Made by a program: the position numbers and the translations under genes. The notes beneath the pieces are model-generated. The model worked only from the letters and a program-made list of their open reading frames with translations, did not search any database and was not told the DNA's origin. A stretch of DNA of 18,113 bases from Dethiobacter sp. Its GTDB lineage: Bacteria; Bacillota_D; Dethiobacteria; Dethiobacterales; Dethiobacteraceae. Numbering within the stretch: position 1 is the stretch's first letter; each line of letters begins with the position of its first letter. The stretch lies in contig JAGXSQ010000115.1 of assembly GCA_018333395.1 (NCBI GenBank), positions 1 to 18,113 of the forward strand. Reading direction: 5' to 3'. This document shows, in pieces, positions 1 to 8,348 of this stretch.

Positions 1-229
1 CCGCATCTACTGTATAGGGCTCGTGCAGTGTCGGACTTAGTTTTGTTAGGCAAACTCGTCCGCCCCAATTCAGCCTTGTATGCGGTTCTTGTTCATCAGG
101 CCGGGACTTTGCCTCCGGCTTCCTTCAGATTCCACCTCGCGGTGGACACCCTTGCCATTGGCTAATGGTTCCCACTGCCAAGCCCATAGCGGACTTTCAC
201 CGCCAAGCTATCGCCCATGCCGGGCGCAC
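1..229 (-). mobile_element. Group IIC intron, 5' part (domain I), runs off the left edge
   Basis: Read on the minus strand, the segment begins with the group II 5' signature GTGCG at 229 and continues CCCGGCATGGG. It then carries blocks I recognise from the Oceanobacillus iheyensis group IIC intron: GGTGAAAGTCC, CAAGGGTGTCC, GTGGAATCTGAAGGAAGC, CTGATGAACAAGAACCGCAT and GAGTTTGCCTAACAAAAC. These are domain I elements. The rest of the ribozyme, any intron-encoded reverse transcriptase and the 3' splice end lie beyond position 1. The 5' splice point is about ten bases after a terminator stem, which is the known preference of class C introns. The identification rests on remembered similarity, not on a search. 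Confidence 0.92.
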
Positions 230-230
230 C

Positions 231-273
231 TAAAATAAAAAGAAGCCGCCTCCTATCGGGAGGTGGCTTCTTT
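231..273 (-). terminator. Intrinsic terminator of the glycosyltransferase gene
   Basis: On the minus strand the arms are AAAGAAGCCACCTCC and GGAGGCGGCTTCTTT around a CGATA loop, with one A-C mismatch in the stem. A T-rich tail (TTATTTTA) follows. The stop codon TAG at 255-253 spans the loop and the 3' arm, so the upstream arm is coding sequence. The group II intron starts directly after the tail. Confidence 0.88.
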
Positions 274-1665
274 GGTACGTGGTGTCTTTACCCAAGCTGC
301 CGGCTGTCGGTGGAGAGCCTTCAGCACTAGGGACATGGTGAAAGGCGCGATGAAGAAAAAGCCTGCTACCGGCAGAAGGAGCAAATGAGAGAGGGCTAAA
401 GTGCGCCGCAGCCAACCCGGAGGCGCTAGAGCTAGGTCAATGAACGGCTGGAAGTGGCGCAGGCGTTCGAAAGTAAAGAGGAAATAGATTGCCACTGTAG
501 CATTGATAATTATGCCCAGTTCAGCAAACAGAAGCCGCGGGTCCACTTGTCCGAATAAGCTAAGCACAAAAGCAAGCGGCGGAAAGATGATCATAACCTG
601 GAAAAAGAGCCATTCCACCGGACCTTTCCAGAACAGGAGCCGCAGCATTGACAGACGTCTCTTTTCTTTCACCGGTGTCTGTGCGCGGGTCTGCCGCAGT
701 TTTTCCATCACCTGCAAATAGCCGCTACCCCACCGCAGCCGCTGGCGGAAAAAAGCGCGGTAAGTGGCTGGCGTTTGCTCTGTGCTGGGGTAAGGAATAT
801 ACTCGGGCCAGGCTCCTGCCTCTACATAAGAGCGGATGCCTAGCTCCAGATCTTCAGTTAGTGAGTGGTGGTCAAACCCGCCGATTTCCTCCAGCAAGTC
901 ACTGGACACAAACAAATTGGTGCCCCCGGCAAAAGGAAGATGTTTCATTAGTACCGGCAGGGCCCATTCATGTGAGATGGACTGGTAGAGGGCGGCTACT
1001 TTATTGATCGGGTAAAGCTGGAAAAAATTGCGCACTTGATAGACAGGCCCCTGCCAGAGACGAACCTGACCTTTACTCGTCAGCCAGCGGTAAGACACAT
1101 ACATCAGGGCCTCTCTGTCCGGGCGGCTCTCCGCGTCGTAGAAAGCACAGATGTCCGTCTGCCTGTCACGCTGCGGCAGGGCAAAATTCAGCGCCCGTCC
1201 TTTTGTGGAAGGTATCGATCTGCCTAGGCAGACACCCCCCAGCTGCCCGTCAAAGTCTTCTGGTACTACCAGGTGGCGCAGAGCCGGTAACCCTTTCTTT
1301 TCCGCTAACTCCTTAAACTTGCGCTCTGTTACCTCCTGAGTAGTCAGACCCTCCCGGGCCAGCAGTTCCTTCTCATCAGTAACAACAATGATTTCCAGCC
1401 TGTCCGCTGGGTAATTCAACCCGGCCAAGTGCTCGATGGTGTTACCGATGACCTCCGATTCGTTGTAGGCAGGCACTAGTATGGAGATGAAGGGCAAGCC
1501 TTGCTCACCGGCCAACTCCTGCAACGCTTCCGCAGCCAGCTTTGGCCGCCTGCGCCAGTAAGTTTTTTCCGACCATAATCTCCAGAATTGCAGACGCACA
1601 AAAAGCAGTAGCGCCAGAAAATAAACCACAACTGTCGCTATGTAAAGAATCCTACCCATATCCAA
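253..1665 (-). CDS. Membrane-bound processive family-2 glycosyltransferase
   Basis: This is a GT2-type, GT-A fold enzyme of the cellulose synthase/NodC/hyaluronan synthase style, expected to transfer sugar from a nucleotide-sugar at the inner face of the membrane. Visible motifs are VPAYNE (residues 65-69), the acidic DAE in place of a plain DxD (177-179), TED (270-272, catalytic base) and QRLRW (308-312). There is one N-terminal membrane segment (about 5-24) and three or so hydrophobic segments after residue 340. Start choice: TTG at 1665 has AGAGGGG (1680-1674) eight bases upstream. ATG at 1659 has a long spacer and TTG at 1686 has no ribosome binding site. The C-terminus is encoded in the terminator stem. 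The substrate cannot be told; a surface or exopolysaccharide role is inference. Confidence 0.88.
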   Translation of the reverse strand: MDMGRILYIATVVVYFLALLLFVRLQFWRLWSEKTYWRRRPKLAAEALQELAGEQGLPFISILVPAYNESEVIGNTIEHLAGLNYPADRLEIIVVTDEKELLAREGLTTQEVTERKFKELAEKKGLPALRHLVVPEDFDGQLGGVCLGRSIPSTKGRALNFALPQRDRQTDICAFYDAESRPDREALMYVSYRWLTSKGQVRLWQGPVYQVRNFFQLYPINKVAALYQSISHEWALPVLMKHLPFAGGTNLFVSSDLLEEIGGFDHHSLTEDLELGIRSYVEAGAWPEYIPYPSTEQTPATYRAFFRQRLRWGSGYLQVMEKLRQTRAQTPVKEKRRLSMLRLLFWKGPVEWLFFQVMIIFPPLAFVLSLFGQVDPRLLFAELGIIINATVAIYFLFTFERLRHFQPFIDLALAPPGWLRRTLALSHLLLLPVAGFFFIAPFTMSLVLKALHRQPAAWVKTPRTKEATSR

Positions 1666-1690
1666 ACTGTCTACCCCTCTTTGCAAGTTG

Positions 1691-1720
1691 TTTATACGCC
1701 ATCGGGCAAATTGCCCTTAA
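1691..1720 (-). promoter_or_regulatory. Candidate promoter with internal palindrome, glycosyltransferase gene
   Basis: On the minus strand, TTAAGG (1720-1715), an 18-base spacer and TATAAA (1696-1691) form a weak -35 with a fair -10. Between them lies the palindrome GGGCAATTTGCCC (1716-1704), with six-base arms and one central base, placed where a repressor could block polymerase. Transcription from here would leave a leader of only about 18 bases, still including the AGAGGGG ribosome binding site. Confidence 0.35.
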
Positions 1721-1895
1721 GCTCTACTCTACATATCTTACCCATTTTTCTGCTCAGGCGAACGTGTCTGGGTAGAAAAGCTTTCTAGCAAATTTTTTTG
1801 CTGTGCCTCCCTTCAGCCGTCTGCTCCCAGATTCCGTCGTCCTAACGGAAGTATTCTTTGTCTGCTGAAATATCACCTGCTTCCCGTAAAAATTT
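1721..1895. other. Gap between FAD oxidoreductase and glycosyltransferase; nested inverted repeats
   Basis: No gene is seen here. On the minus strand two nested inverted repeats occur: an outer pair TTCAGC/GCTGAA (1869-1864 and 1817-1812) and an inner pair TTCCGT/ACGGAA (1850-1845 and 1837-1832). A 14-bp palindrome GTAAAAATTTTTAC (1886-1899) overlaps the stop of the FAD gene. No U-tract follows the nested stems, so this is not an obvious terminator. I could not match it to a riboswitch class that I know. Confidence 0.35.
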
Positions 1896-3572
1896 TTACC
1901 TCTCTTTTTCCAGCACGGCACCCATTTCTCTGAGTAGACCCTGCAAAGCAGTGATCTCTGCTTCTCCAAAACGGAACGGCGGCACTTTTCTTTCTACGGA
2001 CAGCGCCGCCGCCGCTCCCGCCGCCTCTCCCAGCACTGTCAGGTTGGGTAGCACCCTGATGGCTGCCCAGGCCAGCGAAGCAGTCCCTGTGCCGTACCCA
2101 GGCAGGAGCAGGTTTTCCGCCTCTTCTGTTACCAGCATCTCGTAAGGCAAGTAGACCGGGTTTTTCGGCTCTCCGCCAGCCGCCAGCCAGTCCGGCCGTA
2201 GAGAACCTGTCACTGGCCAGATAAACTTTTCTCCCTCCAGCAAATCGGTGTAAAGATAGGCGTTAATATCCATGGCGTAAAAAGCTAGGCCTATCCGATC
2301 GACATAGTTATCCAAGTCACCCCCGTCCCTCGGCCCGGTCCCTGCCGTCTGACACTCCGCTGGTGTCAGGGCAAAACGCGACTCCTCCGTTCCCTCCCCG
2401 GGCCTATGTACCGTCTCCCGCAGATACAAGCCCGCCCCGGTTACTGGCCGCCCGTACCTGTCCAGCACTGGCTCGACCTCTTGTAAGCCGTATACCTGTC
2501 CTGTTTCTGCGTCTGCAGAGGCGAACCTCTGCAGAGCCTGCCAAAAGGCGGGATTTAACAAAAATTCCCGAGCCGCAGCGTAAGCCGTATCGGTGTCCAT
2601 TTGTTCCGGTCGCTGGTCGGCCGGGAAGCTGTCCGTCCCCAAATCGCGCCGGTGGGCCCGCCCATCCACGTTAAAGACGAGCAGCATATTGACCCACCAC
2701 TCGTTACTTCCTGCGCCATTCTGAGCGATGTTGAACGGCTTGATGGCAAAGCCTGCCGGCCCGTAAACGCGGTTAAACGCTGTCACCACCTCGTCTGTAG
2801 CATAACTATCCCGGCCCCCCCAGATGCCCCAGCTCCCCCGGCTGTCTCGCACAAAAACCATGTCGCCAAACCTTCCCTGTCTCTCCGGCACTGCTACGCC
2901 CTGTACCTTAAACATCAGCGTAGCGGCCTGCTGCCTAGCGGCACCCGCCCGTTCCTCTGACGGCAGAAACTCTTCCGGCCAGTCGCCCCGGCCCGCTACC
3001 AGTTCTACCCCCGACAGCCGTGCTAGCCGTCCTTCCTCCGAGGCGTCCACAAACACGTTGCCGCGCACCGTTTTTCTCCCCTCGCCCCAAGCGATGGCCC
3101 CGTCACTGCCCCGTACCACTTCCCGCAGTGATAGCGCTACGATCCTTCCTTCGCTGCTCTGCACTGCCTCTAGGTCTTTGCGGTACAGCACCGTAATGTT
3201 TTCATGAGCTGACAGTTCGGCCGCCAGCAGTTCCGCCGCCGCTTCCGTATTGTAAAACTGCCCGAGACGTGCGTACCAGCGGGCAAAAGAACCGCCGCTT
3301 ATCAGTCTCCCTCTCCAGAGGCGCACATCGAAAAAGTTCTGGCCTCCCACGGAGCCAAGCCCACCTAGGACCGCCTCCGGCACCACCAGTAGTACGCTTC
3401 TTTCCGGGGCTACCTTGGCCGCGCTTACCGCTGCCGCGCAGCCGCCAAGACCGCCGCCAAAAATAACTACATCATAAAAAGAGCCGCCCGGCCGACGCCA
3501 GGCATAGAGGCCGACCAGCAAAAAAACAAGCAAAAAAACGCCGGTAAGCCATTTCCTCCACCGCTTTATCAC
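1896..3572 (-). CDS. Membrane-anchored FAD-dependent oxidoreductase (PF12831-like)
   Basis: A flavoprotein of 558 residues. The Rossmann dinucleotide-binding motif DVVIFGGGLGG is at residues 34-44, followed by an Ala-rich helix. The LGGLGSVGGQNF stretch and later ASEEGRLARLSGVE and LLLPGYGTG are of the kind seen in FAD_oxidored (PF12831) proteins. A single hydrophobic segment (about 8-25) precedes the FAD domain; Lys/Arg lie on both sides of it, so topology is unclear. The GTG start at 3572 is supported by AGGAGG (3585-3580) with a 7-base spacer. The stop lies in a 14-bp palindrome. It shares strand and spacing with the downstream glycosyltransferase (about 230 bp away), so a joint function is possible but not shown. 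The substrate is unknown. Confidence 0.85.
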   Translation of the reverse strand: MIKRWRKWLTGVFLLVFLLVGLYAWRRPGGSFYDVVIFGGGLGGCAAAVSAAKVAPERSVLLVVPEAVLGGLGSVGGQNFFDVRLWRGRLISGGSFARWYARLGQFYNTEAAAELLAAELSAHENITVLYRKDLEAVQSSEGRIVALSLREVVRGSDGAIAWGEGRKTVRGNVFVDASEEGRLARLSGVELVAGRGDWPEEFLPSEERAGAARQQAATLMFKVQGVAVPERQGRFGDMVFVRDSRGSWGIWGGRDSYATDEVVTAFNRVYGPAGFAIKPFNIAQNGAGSNEWWVNMLLVFNVDGRAHRRDLGTDSFPADQRPEQMDTDTAYAAAREFLLNPAFWQALQRFASADAETGQVYGLQEVEPVLDRYGRPVTGAGLYLRETVHRPGEGTEESRFALTPAECQTAGTGPRDGGDLDNYVDRIGLAFYAMDINAYLYTDLLEGEKFIWPVTGSLRPDWLAAGGEPKNPVYLPYEMLVTEEAENLLLPGYGTGTASLAWAAIRVLPNLTVLGEAAGAAAALSVERKVPPFRFGEAEITALQGLLREMGAVLEKER

Positions 3573-3665
3573 GCCTTAACCTCCTCTGTCTCTGCAGAAA
3601 TTTATTCGCTAAAAACGGCGCCATCCCTGCTGCACGGAAGCTCGTTGTTGCGCATTATTGGACCA

Positions 3666-3694
3666 TTGAAGGAAGATGAAAGATATGCTATTGT
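3666..3694 (+). promoter_or_regulatory. Candidate sigma-A promoter of the ABC exporter operon
   Basis: TTGAAG (3666-3671), a 17-base spacer and TATTGT (3689-3694) match the housekeeping pattern moderately well. The site lies in the divergent gap between the FAD gene and the ABC ATPase, about 110 bp upstream of the latter. I see nothing else convincing in the gap 3573-3801. Confidence 0.45.
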
Positions 3695-3801
3695 GAAAAG
3701 GCAGATGCTGTGGGAAACAGCGCTGCCGCTAGGCCAGGCAGAAGCGTAAGCGGGAGCAGGCGGAGGCGTGAGCAAAGGCTGGGCGAGAAGAGGTGGGGCC
3801 T

Positions 3802-4506
3802 GTGGAGGTAATTCTTGAAGGACGGAAGCTCAGCAAATGGTACCAGCTGGGGGAAGTGCGGGTGCAAGCCCTCAGAGGGGTGGATATCCAGATTTGCCGC
3901 GGGGAGTTTGTGGTCGTTCTCGGTCCGAGCGGTTCCGGCAAGAGCACGCTGTTAAACATTATGGGGGGCATGGATAAAGTTTCTGCCGGGGAGCTGTTTT
4001 ACCGTCAGCGCCCTCTCCATGCCATGGATGAAAAGAGCTTAACACGCTACCGCCGCGAGACGGTAGGTTTTATCTTTCAGTTTTATAATTTGATGCCTAA
4101 CCTGACAGCCTGGGAAAATGTGCAATTGGCTACGGAGATTGCCGCCCGTCCCTTATCAGCAAGGGAAGTGCTGATAGAGGTCGGCCTTGGTGAGCGACAG
4201 GAACACTTTCCCGCCCAGCTGTCAGGGGGAGAGCAGCAGCGCGTGGCGGTGGCCCGCGCGGTGGCCAAGAACCCGGAGTTTCTCCTCTGTGATGAGCCTA
4301 CGGGGGCGCTTGATTTTGAGACAGGTATCCAGGTGCTGAAGCTGCTGCGAAAGTTCAACAGAGAGCAGGAGCGGACGGTGGTGCTGATTACACATAATGC
4401 TGGTATAGCGGACATGGCTGACCGGGTCCTCTATATGCGGGACGGACGCCTAGATCGGATACGGAGGAACGAAAACCCGCTGCCCCCCGAGGAGGTGTCT
4501 TGGTAG
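3802..4506 (+). CDS. ABC exporter ATPase, MacB/LolD type
   Basis: This is the nucleotide-binding subunit that powers the FtsX-like permease encoded next. All ABC motifs are present: Walker [10 protein letters not shown] (41-49), Q-loop Gln in FIFQF (93), signature LSGGEQQR (140-147), Walker B LLCDEP (161-166), D-loop GALD and the H-loop His in LITHN (198). Its length of about 234 residues is normal for this family. The start is ambiguous. GTG at 3802 has AGAGGTG about six bases upstream and is preferred; GTG at 3793 adds three residues and has a poor site. The stop TAG overlaps the start region of the permease, so the two are probably translationally coupled. Confidence 0.93.
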   Translation: MEVILEGRKLSKWYQLGEVRVQALRGVDIQICRGEFVVVLGPSGSGKSTLLNIMGGMDKVSAGELFYRQRPLHAMDEKSLTRYRRETVGFIFQFYNLMPNLTAWENVQLATEIAARPLSAREVLIEVGLGERQEHFPAQLSGGEQQRVAVARAVAKNPEFLLCDEPTGALDFETGIQVLKLLRKFNREQERTVVLITHNAGIADMADRVLYMRDGRLDRIRRNENPLPPEEVSW

Positions 4507-6866
4507 TGCTGTGGCGGAAAATGGTGCGGGACATTCTGGAAAACAAAGCGGCTTACCTAGCCTGCTTAGTGGTGATTACGATCGGCCTGATGGTTTACAC
4601 ATCTTTAAACCTGACGACTGCTAATCTCTGGCAGGCGAAGGAAAGCTTCTACGCCGAGTATGGCTTTCCCGATGGGTTCGCCACAGTGAGGGGGATAACA
4701 GAGGCGGAAATCCGTCGGCTGGCTGCCCTGCCCGGCATTGCTAGGATGGAAGGGCGGATGGTGCAGGATGTGCGAGTTATCTTCCCCGGACGGGAAGAAA
4801 ACACCTTTCTCCGGTTGGTAACTGTCGAGACCGGCCAGGAAAAGCCCATCGTCACGGTTAAGCTGTTAGACGGCCTGCCCCTTGATCCTCATCTGCCGGG
4901 CATCTGGGTTGATCCGCAGTTTTTAGCGGCCCATGATCTGGAAATAGGCGAGGAGCTTCCAGTTATTATTGGTGGCAGAAAAGTGGTTTTAAATGTCCGA
5001 GGCCAGGCCCAAAGCCCGGAATTTATCTACCAGATGCGCACCGCCCAGGATTTGTTCCCCGACCCGAAAAGCTTCGGTATTGCCTATCTTCCTTTGCCGG
5101 TCATGCGCAACCTAGCGGGGGAAGAGGCTCAGGTTAATCGGCTGGTCTTCCAACTTAAACCGGGATATTCTTACCAAAATGTGGAATCTTGGCTGCGGCC
5201 CAGGCTGGAGCGTTTCGGCCTGCTGGCTCTTTACCCGGCTAAAGACCAAGTGAGCAATTTCATTCTCACCCAGGAACTCAGCAGCGTTGAGGTAACGGCC
5301 AACACGATGCCCTTGCTGTTTTTAGCTGTAGGGGCAGCTATTCTCTATATTTTATTAAAAAGAATTATTGAACAGCAGCGGGGGCAAATCGGGACGCTTA
5401 GATCTTTTGGCTACAGCAGTCGAGAAATTCAGGCTCATTATCTGTCCTATCCCGTGATAATCGGTCTGGCCGGCGGCCTGCTCGGCAGCCTGTCCGGCCT
5501 TTGGCTTTCCTTTCCCCTGACCGGGATGTACCAGGAGTTTTTTCACCTGCCGGGGTTGCAGGGACGGATTACCTTCGACTATGTGCTCCTGGGGCTTCTG
5601 CTGTCAACCGGATTTGCGCTCCTGGCCGGTTATTTCGGTAGCCGCCAGGCCATGCTGCTCCTGCCGGCAGAGGCCATGCGACCGTCGGCCCCTCCTTCCG
5701 GACGGCGCATTTATCTGGAGCGCTGGCGTTGGTTCTGGCAGAACCTCACAGTGCAGGGGAAAATGTCTACCAGGAACTTGTTCCGCTATAAGCAACGCAG
5801 TTTTTTTACCTTCGTGGGCATAACCTTTTGTTTTAGTATGATTGCTGTGACGGGCTATTTTAACAATATTATTTCCGTGATGATCGTTGACCAGATGACT
5901 AAGGTGCAGACCCATGACCTTAAAATTACCTTTAACAGCCCGCTGCCGGCTACTAAAGCCAGAAGAGAGTTGCTGGACTTACCGGGAATAAAAAGAGTGG
6001 AAATGCTGCTGGAGGCGCCGGCCACCTTAAAGCATGGCTGGCGGGAGCGGGAGACTGTGGTTATTGGTTTGGGACGGGGGGGCGAGCTTTTTAACCTTCT
6101 GGGTAAAGATGGACGACGGGTGCTTCTGCCGGAGGGGGGAATCGTCCTTTCCAGCCAGTTGGCGGAGGCTCTGGGGGCCAGGGAAGGAGCAATTATTACC
6201 TTCGATAGCGGACTGGCCAGGGGTGATCCCGTAACCCTGCCCGTGCATGACATTATCCCCCAGTATATGGGTATTAATGCTTATATGGATAGGGAGGCCT
6301 TAAGCCGGGTACTGGGCCAGGGAGAGCTGGCTACCTCTGCTTTGCTGGTGGCAGAGGAAAAGGCTTTGCCGCTTATCACAGACAAATACCGGGAGGCGGC
6401 GCAGTCGCCTCTAGTGGAAAACAGGCATCAACTTTTGGCGAACTTTACAGAAATGATGGAGACTTATGGGTTTACAATCTGGATCATGGCCGTTTTTGCG
6501 TTTATTACAGGCTTTGCCGTAATTTACAGCTTCAGTATCGTCGCTTTGGCGGAACGGAAACGGGAATTGGCCAGCTTGCGGGTGCTGGGGATGACACCAG
6601 CGGAGGTCTTGCAGGTTCTAACCTTTGAGCAGTGGCTGCTCAGCCTGGCGGCTATGCTGGTCGGCATCCCCTTTACCCTGCAACTGATCCGCTCCTTGGC
6701 CCGGGTTATGGGCAGTGATCTTTTTACTCTTCCGGTCATCTTTGAGCCCAATTCCTTCCTTATAGCTTTTGCTGGTACTGTCTGCTTTATGTTGTTGGCC
6801 CAAGGGACGTTGCTCAGGCAGATCCGAGGGTTTAGCCTGGTAGAGGTTCTGAAGGAAAGGGACTAA
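4500..6866 (+). CDS. ABC transporter permease with two FtsX domains
   Basis: A membrane subunit of 788 residues for the preceding ATPase. It has an N-terminal membrane helix (about 16-36) and a large extracytoplasmic MacB-PCD-like domain. The first FtsX domain (about 270-390) contains [21 protein letters not shown]. After another helix (about 440-460) comes a second extracytoplasmic domain, then a second FtsX domain (about 660-780) with [19 protein letters not shown]. These charged cytoplasmic loops are the typical ATPase contact sites. This duplicated layout is that of LolE/YknZ-like large permeases. TTG at 4500 lies 4 bases after AGGAGG and GTG at 4506 (TAGTG overlap with the ATPase stop) 10 bases after it; either could be the start. 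The substrate is unknown. Confidence 0.9.
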   Translation: MVVLWRKMVRDILENKAAYLACLVVITIGLMVYTSLNLTTANLWQAKESFYAEYGFPDGFATVRGITEAEIRRLAALPGIARMEGRMVQDVRVIFPGREENTFLRLVTVETGQEKPIVTVKLLDGLPLDPHLPGIWVDPQFLAAHDLEIGEELPVIIGGRKVVLNVRGQAQSPEFIYQMRTAQDLFPDPKSFGIAYLPLPVMRNLAGEEAQVNRLVFQLKPGYSYQNVESWLRPRLERFGLLALYPAKDQVSNFILTQELSSVEVTANTMPLLFLAVGAAILYILLKRIIEQQRGQIGTLRSFGYSSREIQAHYLSYPVIIGLAGGLLGSLSGLWLSFPLTGMYQEFFHLPGLQGRITFDYVLLGLLLSTGFALLAGYFGSRQAMLLLPAEAMRPSAPPSGRRIYLERWRWFWQNLTVQGKMSTRNLFRYKQRSFFTFVGITFCFSMIAVTGYFNNIISVMIVDQMTKVQTHDLKITFNSPLPATKARRELLDLPGIKRVEMLLEAPATLKHGWRERETVVIGLGRGGELFNLLGKDGRRVLLPEGGIVLSSQLAEALGAREGAIITFDSGLARGDPVTLPVHDIIPQYMGINAYMDREALSRVLGQGELATSALLVAEEKALPLITDKYREAAQSPLVENRHQLLANFTEMMETYGFTIWIMAVFAFITGFAVIYSFSIVALAERKRELASLRVLGMTPAEVLQVLTFEQWLLSLAAMLVGIPFTLQLIRSLARVMGSDLFTLPVIFEPNSFLIAFAGTVCFMLLAQGTLLRQIRGFSLVEVLKERD

Positions 6867-6915
6867 GGCTAGGCAGGCTACTCCGGCGGCTGACGGTTAC
6901 TTTAAGGAGGTATGG

Positions 6916-8148
6916 ATGGTGAAGAGAAAAATCCGCTTTGCACTGGGATTGCTTATGCTCCTCGCGATAACGGCCTATTATGTTAGTTTGGCGCTGAGGC
7001 CTCTTCCGGTGGAGGCGCTGGCGGCGGAGCCTAGGACGCTGTCTTTGACCTTTAGCGAGGAAGGTCGTGTGACGCCGGTGCAGGAGAGGACGGTAGCTGC
7101 CGCCGCTGGAGGGAAAGTAGCCCAGGTTTTGGTGAGCGAAGGCGACAGTGTAGCAAAGGGAGAGCTACTGGTTCGCATGGATACCAGGGAGTGGGGTTAT
7201 CAGCTGGCCAGTCTGCGCGCCCAACTGAAAAGCGTTAGGGGTCAAAGGACACAGGCTTTCGCTCAGGCCGTAGGGCAACAGTTGGCTGTGGACCAGTCTC
7301 GGGAACAACTGGCAGCGGTAAAGGCAGAGCAGGCGCGGGCTGAGTTCCTGTACCGCGAGGGAGCCTTAAGCCAAAGAGACTGGGAGCGGGCCAACAGTGC
7401 TGTTGCCCAGGCGGAGCTTTTCGTTGCTCAGCAGGAGCAGGCGCTGGCCCTGCTTAAAGAGCAAGCTCTGCCGCCGACAGGGACGGGGGAGTATTTTAGC
7501 GGGCTAATGCAGTCGCTGGAGGCCCAGATTGCTTTGCTGGAATACCAGATTTCCGAGGCGAAGCTGCAGGCTCCCATAGCAGGTCTGGTTCGGGAGGTGC
7601 GGACCGAAGAGGGGGCGATAGTCGCGCCGGGAGCGCCCCTGGTGACCCTCTTTCTGCCTGATTACTACCAGCTGGAAGTTTATCTCCTAGCGGCCGATGC
7701 GCGGCAAGTTTCCCCGGAAATGACGGTGCAGACAGTCCTGGAAGGCCCGGCGGGAGAAGAGTTCTTCCGAGGAACCGTGAAAAAAGTGGCGGCAGCGGCA
7801 GAAGAAAGGATTTCTCCTTTGGGTATTGTCGAGCAGAGAATTAAAACTACCATCCAATTGGCTGGTGAGCTGGAAAAGCTGCGGCCAGGGACTGCCCTGG
7901 AAGTGACTTTTACTGCCAGGCGGGAAGAAGGACGGCTAGTAGTGCCGAAAACAGCTCTCTTTCCCCATGGTGACGGGGAGGCGCTTTTTGTGATCCGGGA
8001 GGGGCGGGCGGAGCTGCAGGCGGTGGAGAGAGGATTGGAAACAGAGGAAGAAACAGTTATTACAGAGGGGCTGCAGCCAGGAGAGCAGGTCATTCGCAAC
8101 CCCCGCCTAGAGGGTTTGGCTCCGGGGCGCCGGGTAGTGGTCCGGTAG
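6916..8148 (+). CDS. HlyD/MacA-type membrane fusion (adaptor) protein of the ABC exporter
   Basis: An extracytoplasmic adaptor of 410 residues, anchored by an N-terminal helix (about 6-26). The lipoyl-like domain is split: the first half lies around GGKVAQVLVSEGDSVAKGELLV and the second around LQAPIAGLVREVRTEEGAIV. Between them is an Ala/Gln/Glu-rich coiled-coil hairpin (about 95-190). A beta-barrel and membrane-proximal region follow. It lies 49 bp behind the permease, with AAGGAGG (6904-6910) before ATG 6916; GTG 6919 is an alternative. Together with the ATPase and permease it makes a MacAB-like exporter. No TolC-like gene lies in this operon, but one is present in the RND operon 6.4 kb downstream. 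Confidence 0.9.
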   Translation: MVKRKIRFALGLLMLLAITAYYVSLALRPLPVEALAAEPRTLSLTFSEEGRVTPVQERTVAAAAGGKVAQVLVSEGDSVAKGELLVRMDTREWGYQLASLRAQLKSVRGQRTQAFAQAVGQQLAVDQSREQLAAVKAEQARAEFLYREGALSQRDWERANSAVAQAELFVAQQEQALALLKEQALPPTGTGEYFSGLMQSLEAQIALLEYQISEAKLQAPIAGLVREVRTEEGAIVAPGAPLVTLFLPDYYQLEVYLLAADARQVSPEMTVQTVLEGPAGEEFFRGTVKKVAAAAEERISPLGIVEQRIKTTIQLAGELEKLRPGTALEVTFTARREEGRLVVPKTALFPHGDGEALFVIREGRAELQAVERGLETEEETVITEGLQPGEQVIRNPRLEGLAPGRRVVVR

Positions 8149-8217
8149 CTTGCTCCATAAGATAGCCGCCCCTTTCTAGAAAACTTATTCCTGCGCTGGG
8201 CGCTCTAGCTGGGAAAA

Positions 8218-8245
8218 TCTGGCCATGACGCCTAGACTATTTTTT
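8218..8245 (+). terminator. Weak candidate terminator after the ABC exporter operon
   Basis: TCTGGC and GCCTAGA pair with one bulged base around a CATGAC loop, followed by CTATTTTTT. The stem is short and overlaps the -35 of the next promoter, so some read-through into the sigma factor gene is possible. Confidence 0.35.
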
Positions 8246-8253
8246 GTTATACT
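8225..8253 (+). promoter_or_regulatory. Candidate sigma-A promoter of the ECF sigma factor gene
   Basis: ATGACG (8225-8230), a 17-base spacer and TATACT (8248-8253): four of six and five of six matches to the housekeeping consensus. It lies about 95 bp upstream of the chosen start codon. Confidence 0.5.
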
Positions 8254-8273
8254 AAAAAAAACGGTAGTGTCCA

Positions 8274-8303
8274 GGAACTTTTGCCGCAAGGGGAAGTGTC
8301 TAA
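8274..8303 (+). promoter_or_regulatory. Candidate ECF-type (autoregulatory) promoter
   Basis: GGAACTT (8274-8280) followed by GTCTAA (8298-8303) resembles the GGAACTT/GTC pattern of sigma-E-like ECF promoters. The spacer of 17 is one or two bases longer than usual. It lies directly before the ECF gene, where autoregulation is common. Confidence 0.4.
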
Positions 8304-8348
8304 CAGGGTATGGGGCAGGGGTTCGGCACTGACAGAGGAGTTAGGCTT

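Noticed and set aside
230..415. 61-codon minus-strand frame at the left
   Set aside because: It overlaps the 3' end of the glycosyltransferase in another frame and covers the terminator.
1812..1869. Known riboswitch (cyclic di-GMP, M-box, cobalamin or similar)
   Set aside because: I compared the conserved core bases that I remember and none fits; it is kept only as an unassigned structured segment.
1754..1969. Small minus-strand frame covering the gap after the FAD gene
   Set aside because: It overlaps the end of the FAD gene in another frame and ends in the gap, with no ribosome binding site or recognised domain.
3677..3697. Six-codon leader peptide (MKDMLL) upstream of the ABC operon
   Set aside because: It overlaps the proposed promoter elements and would lie upstream of the transcription start.
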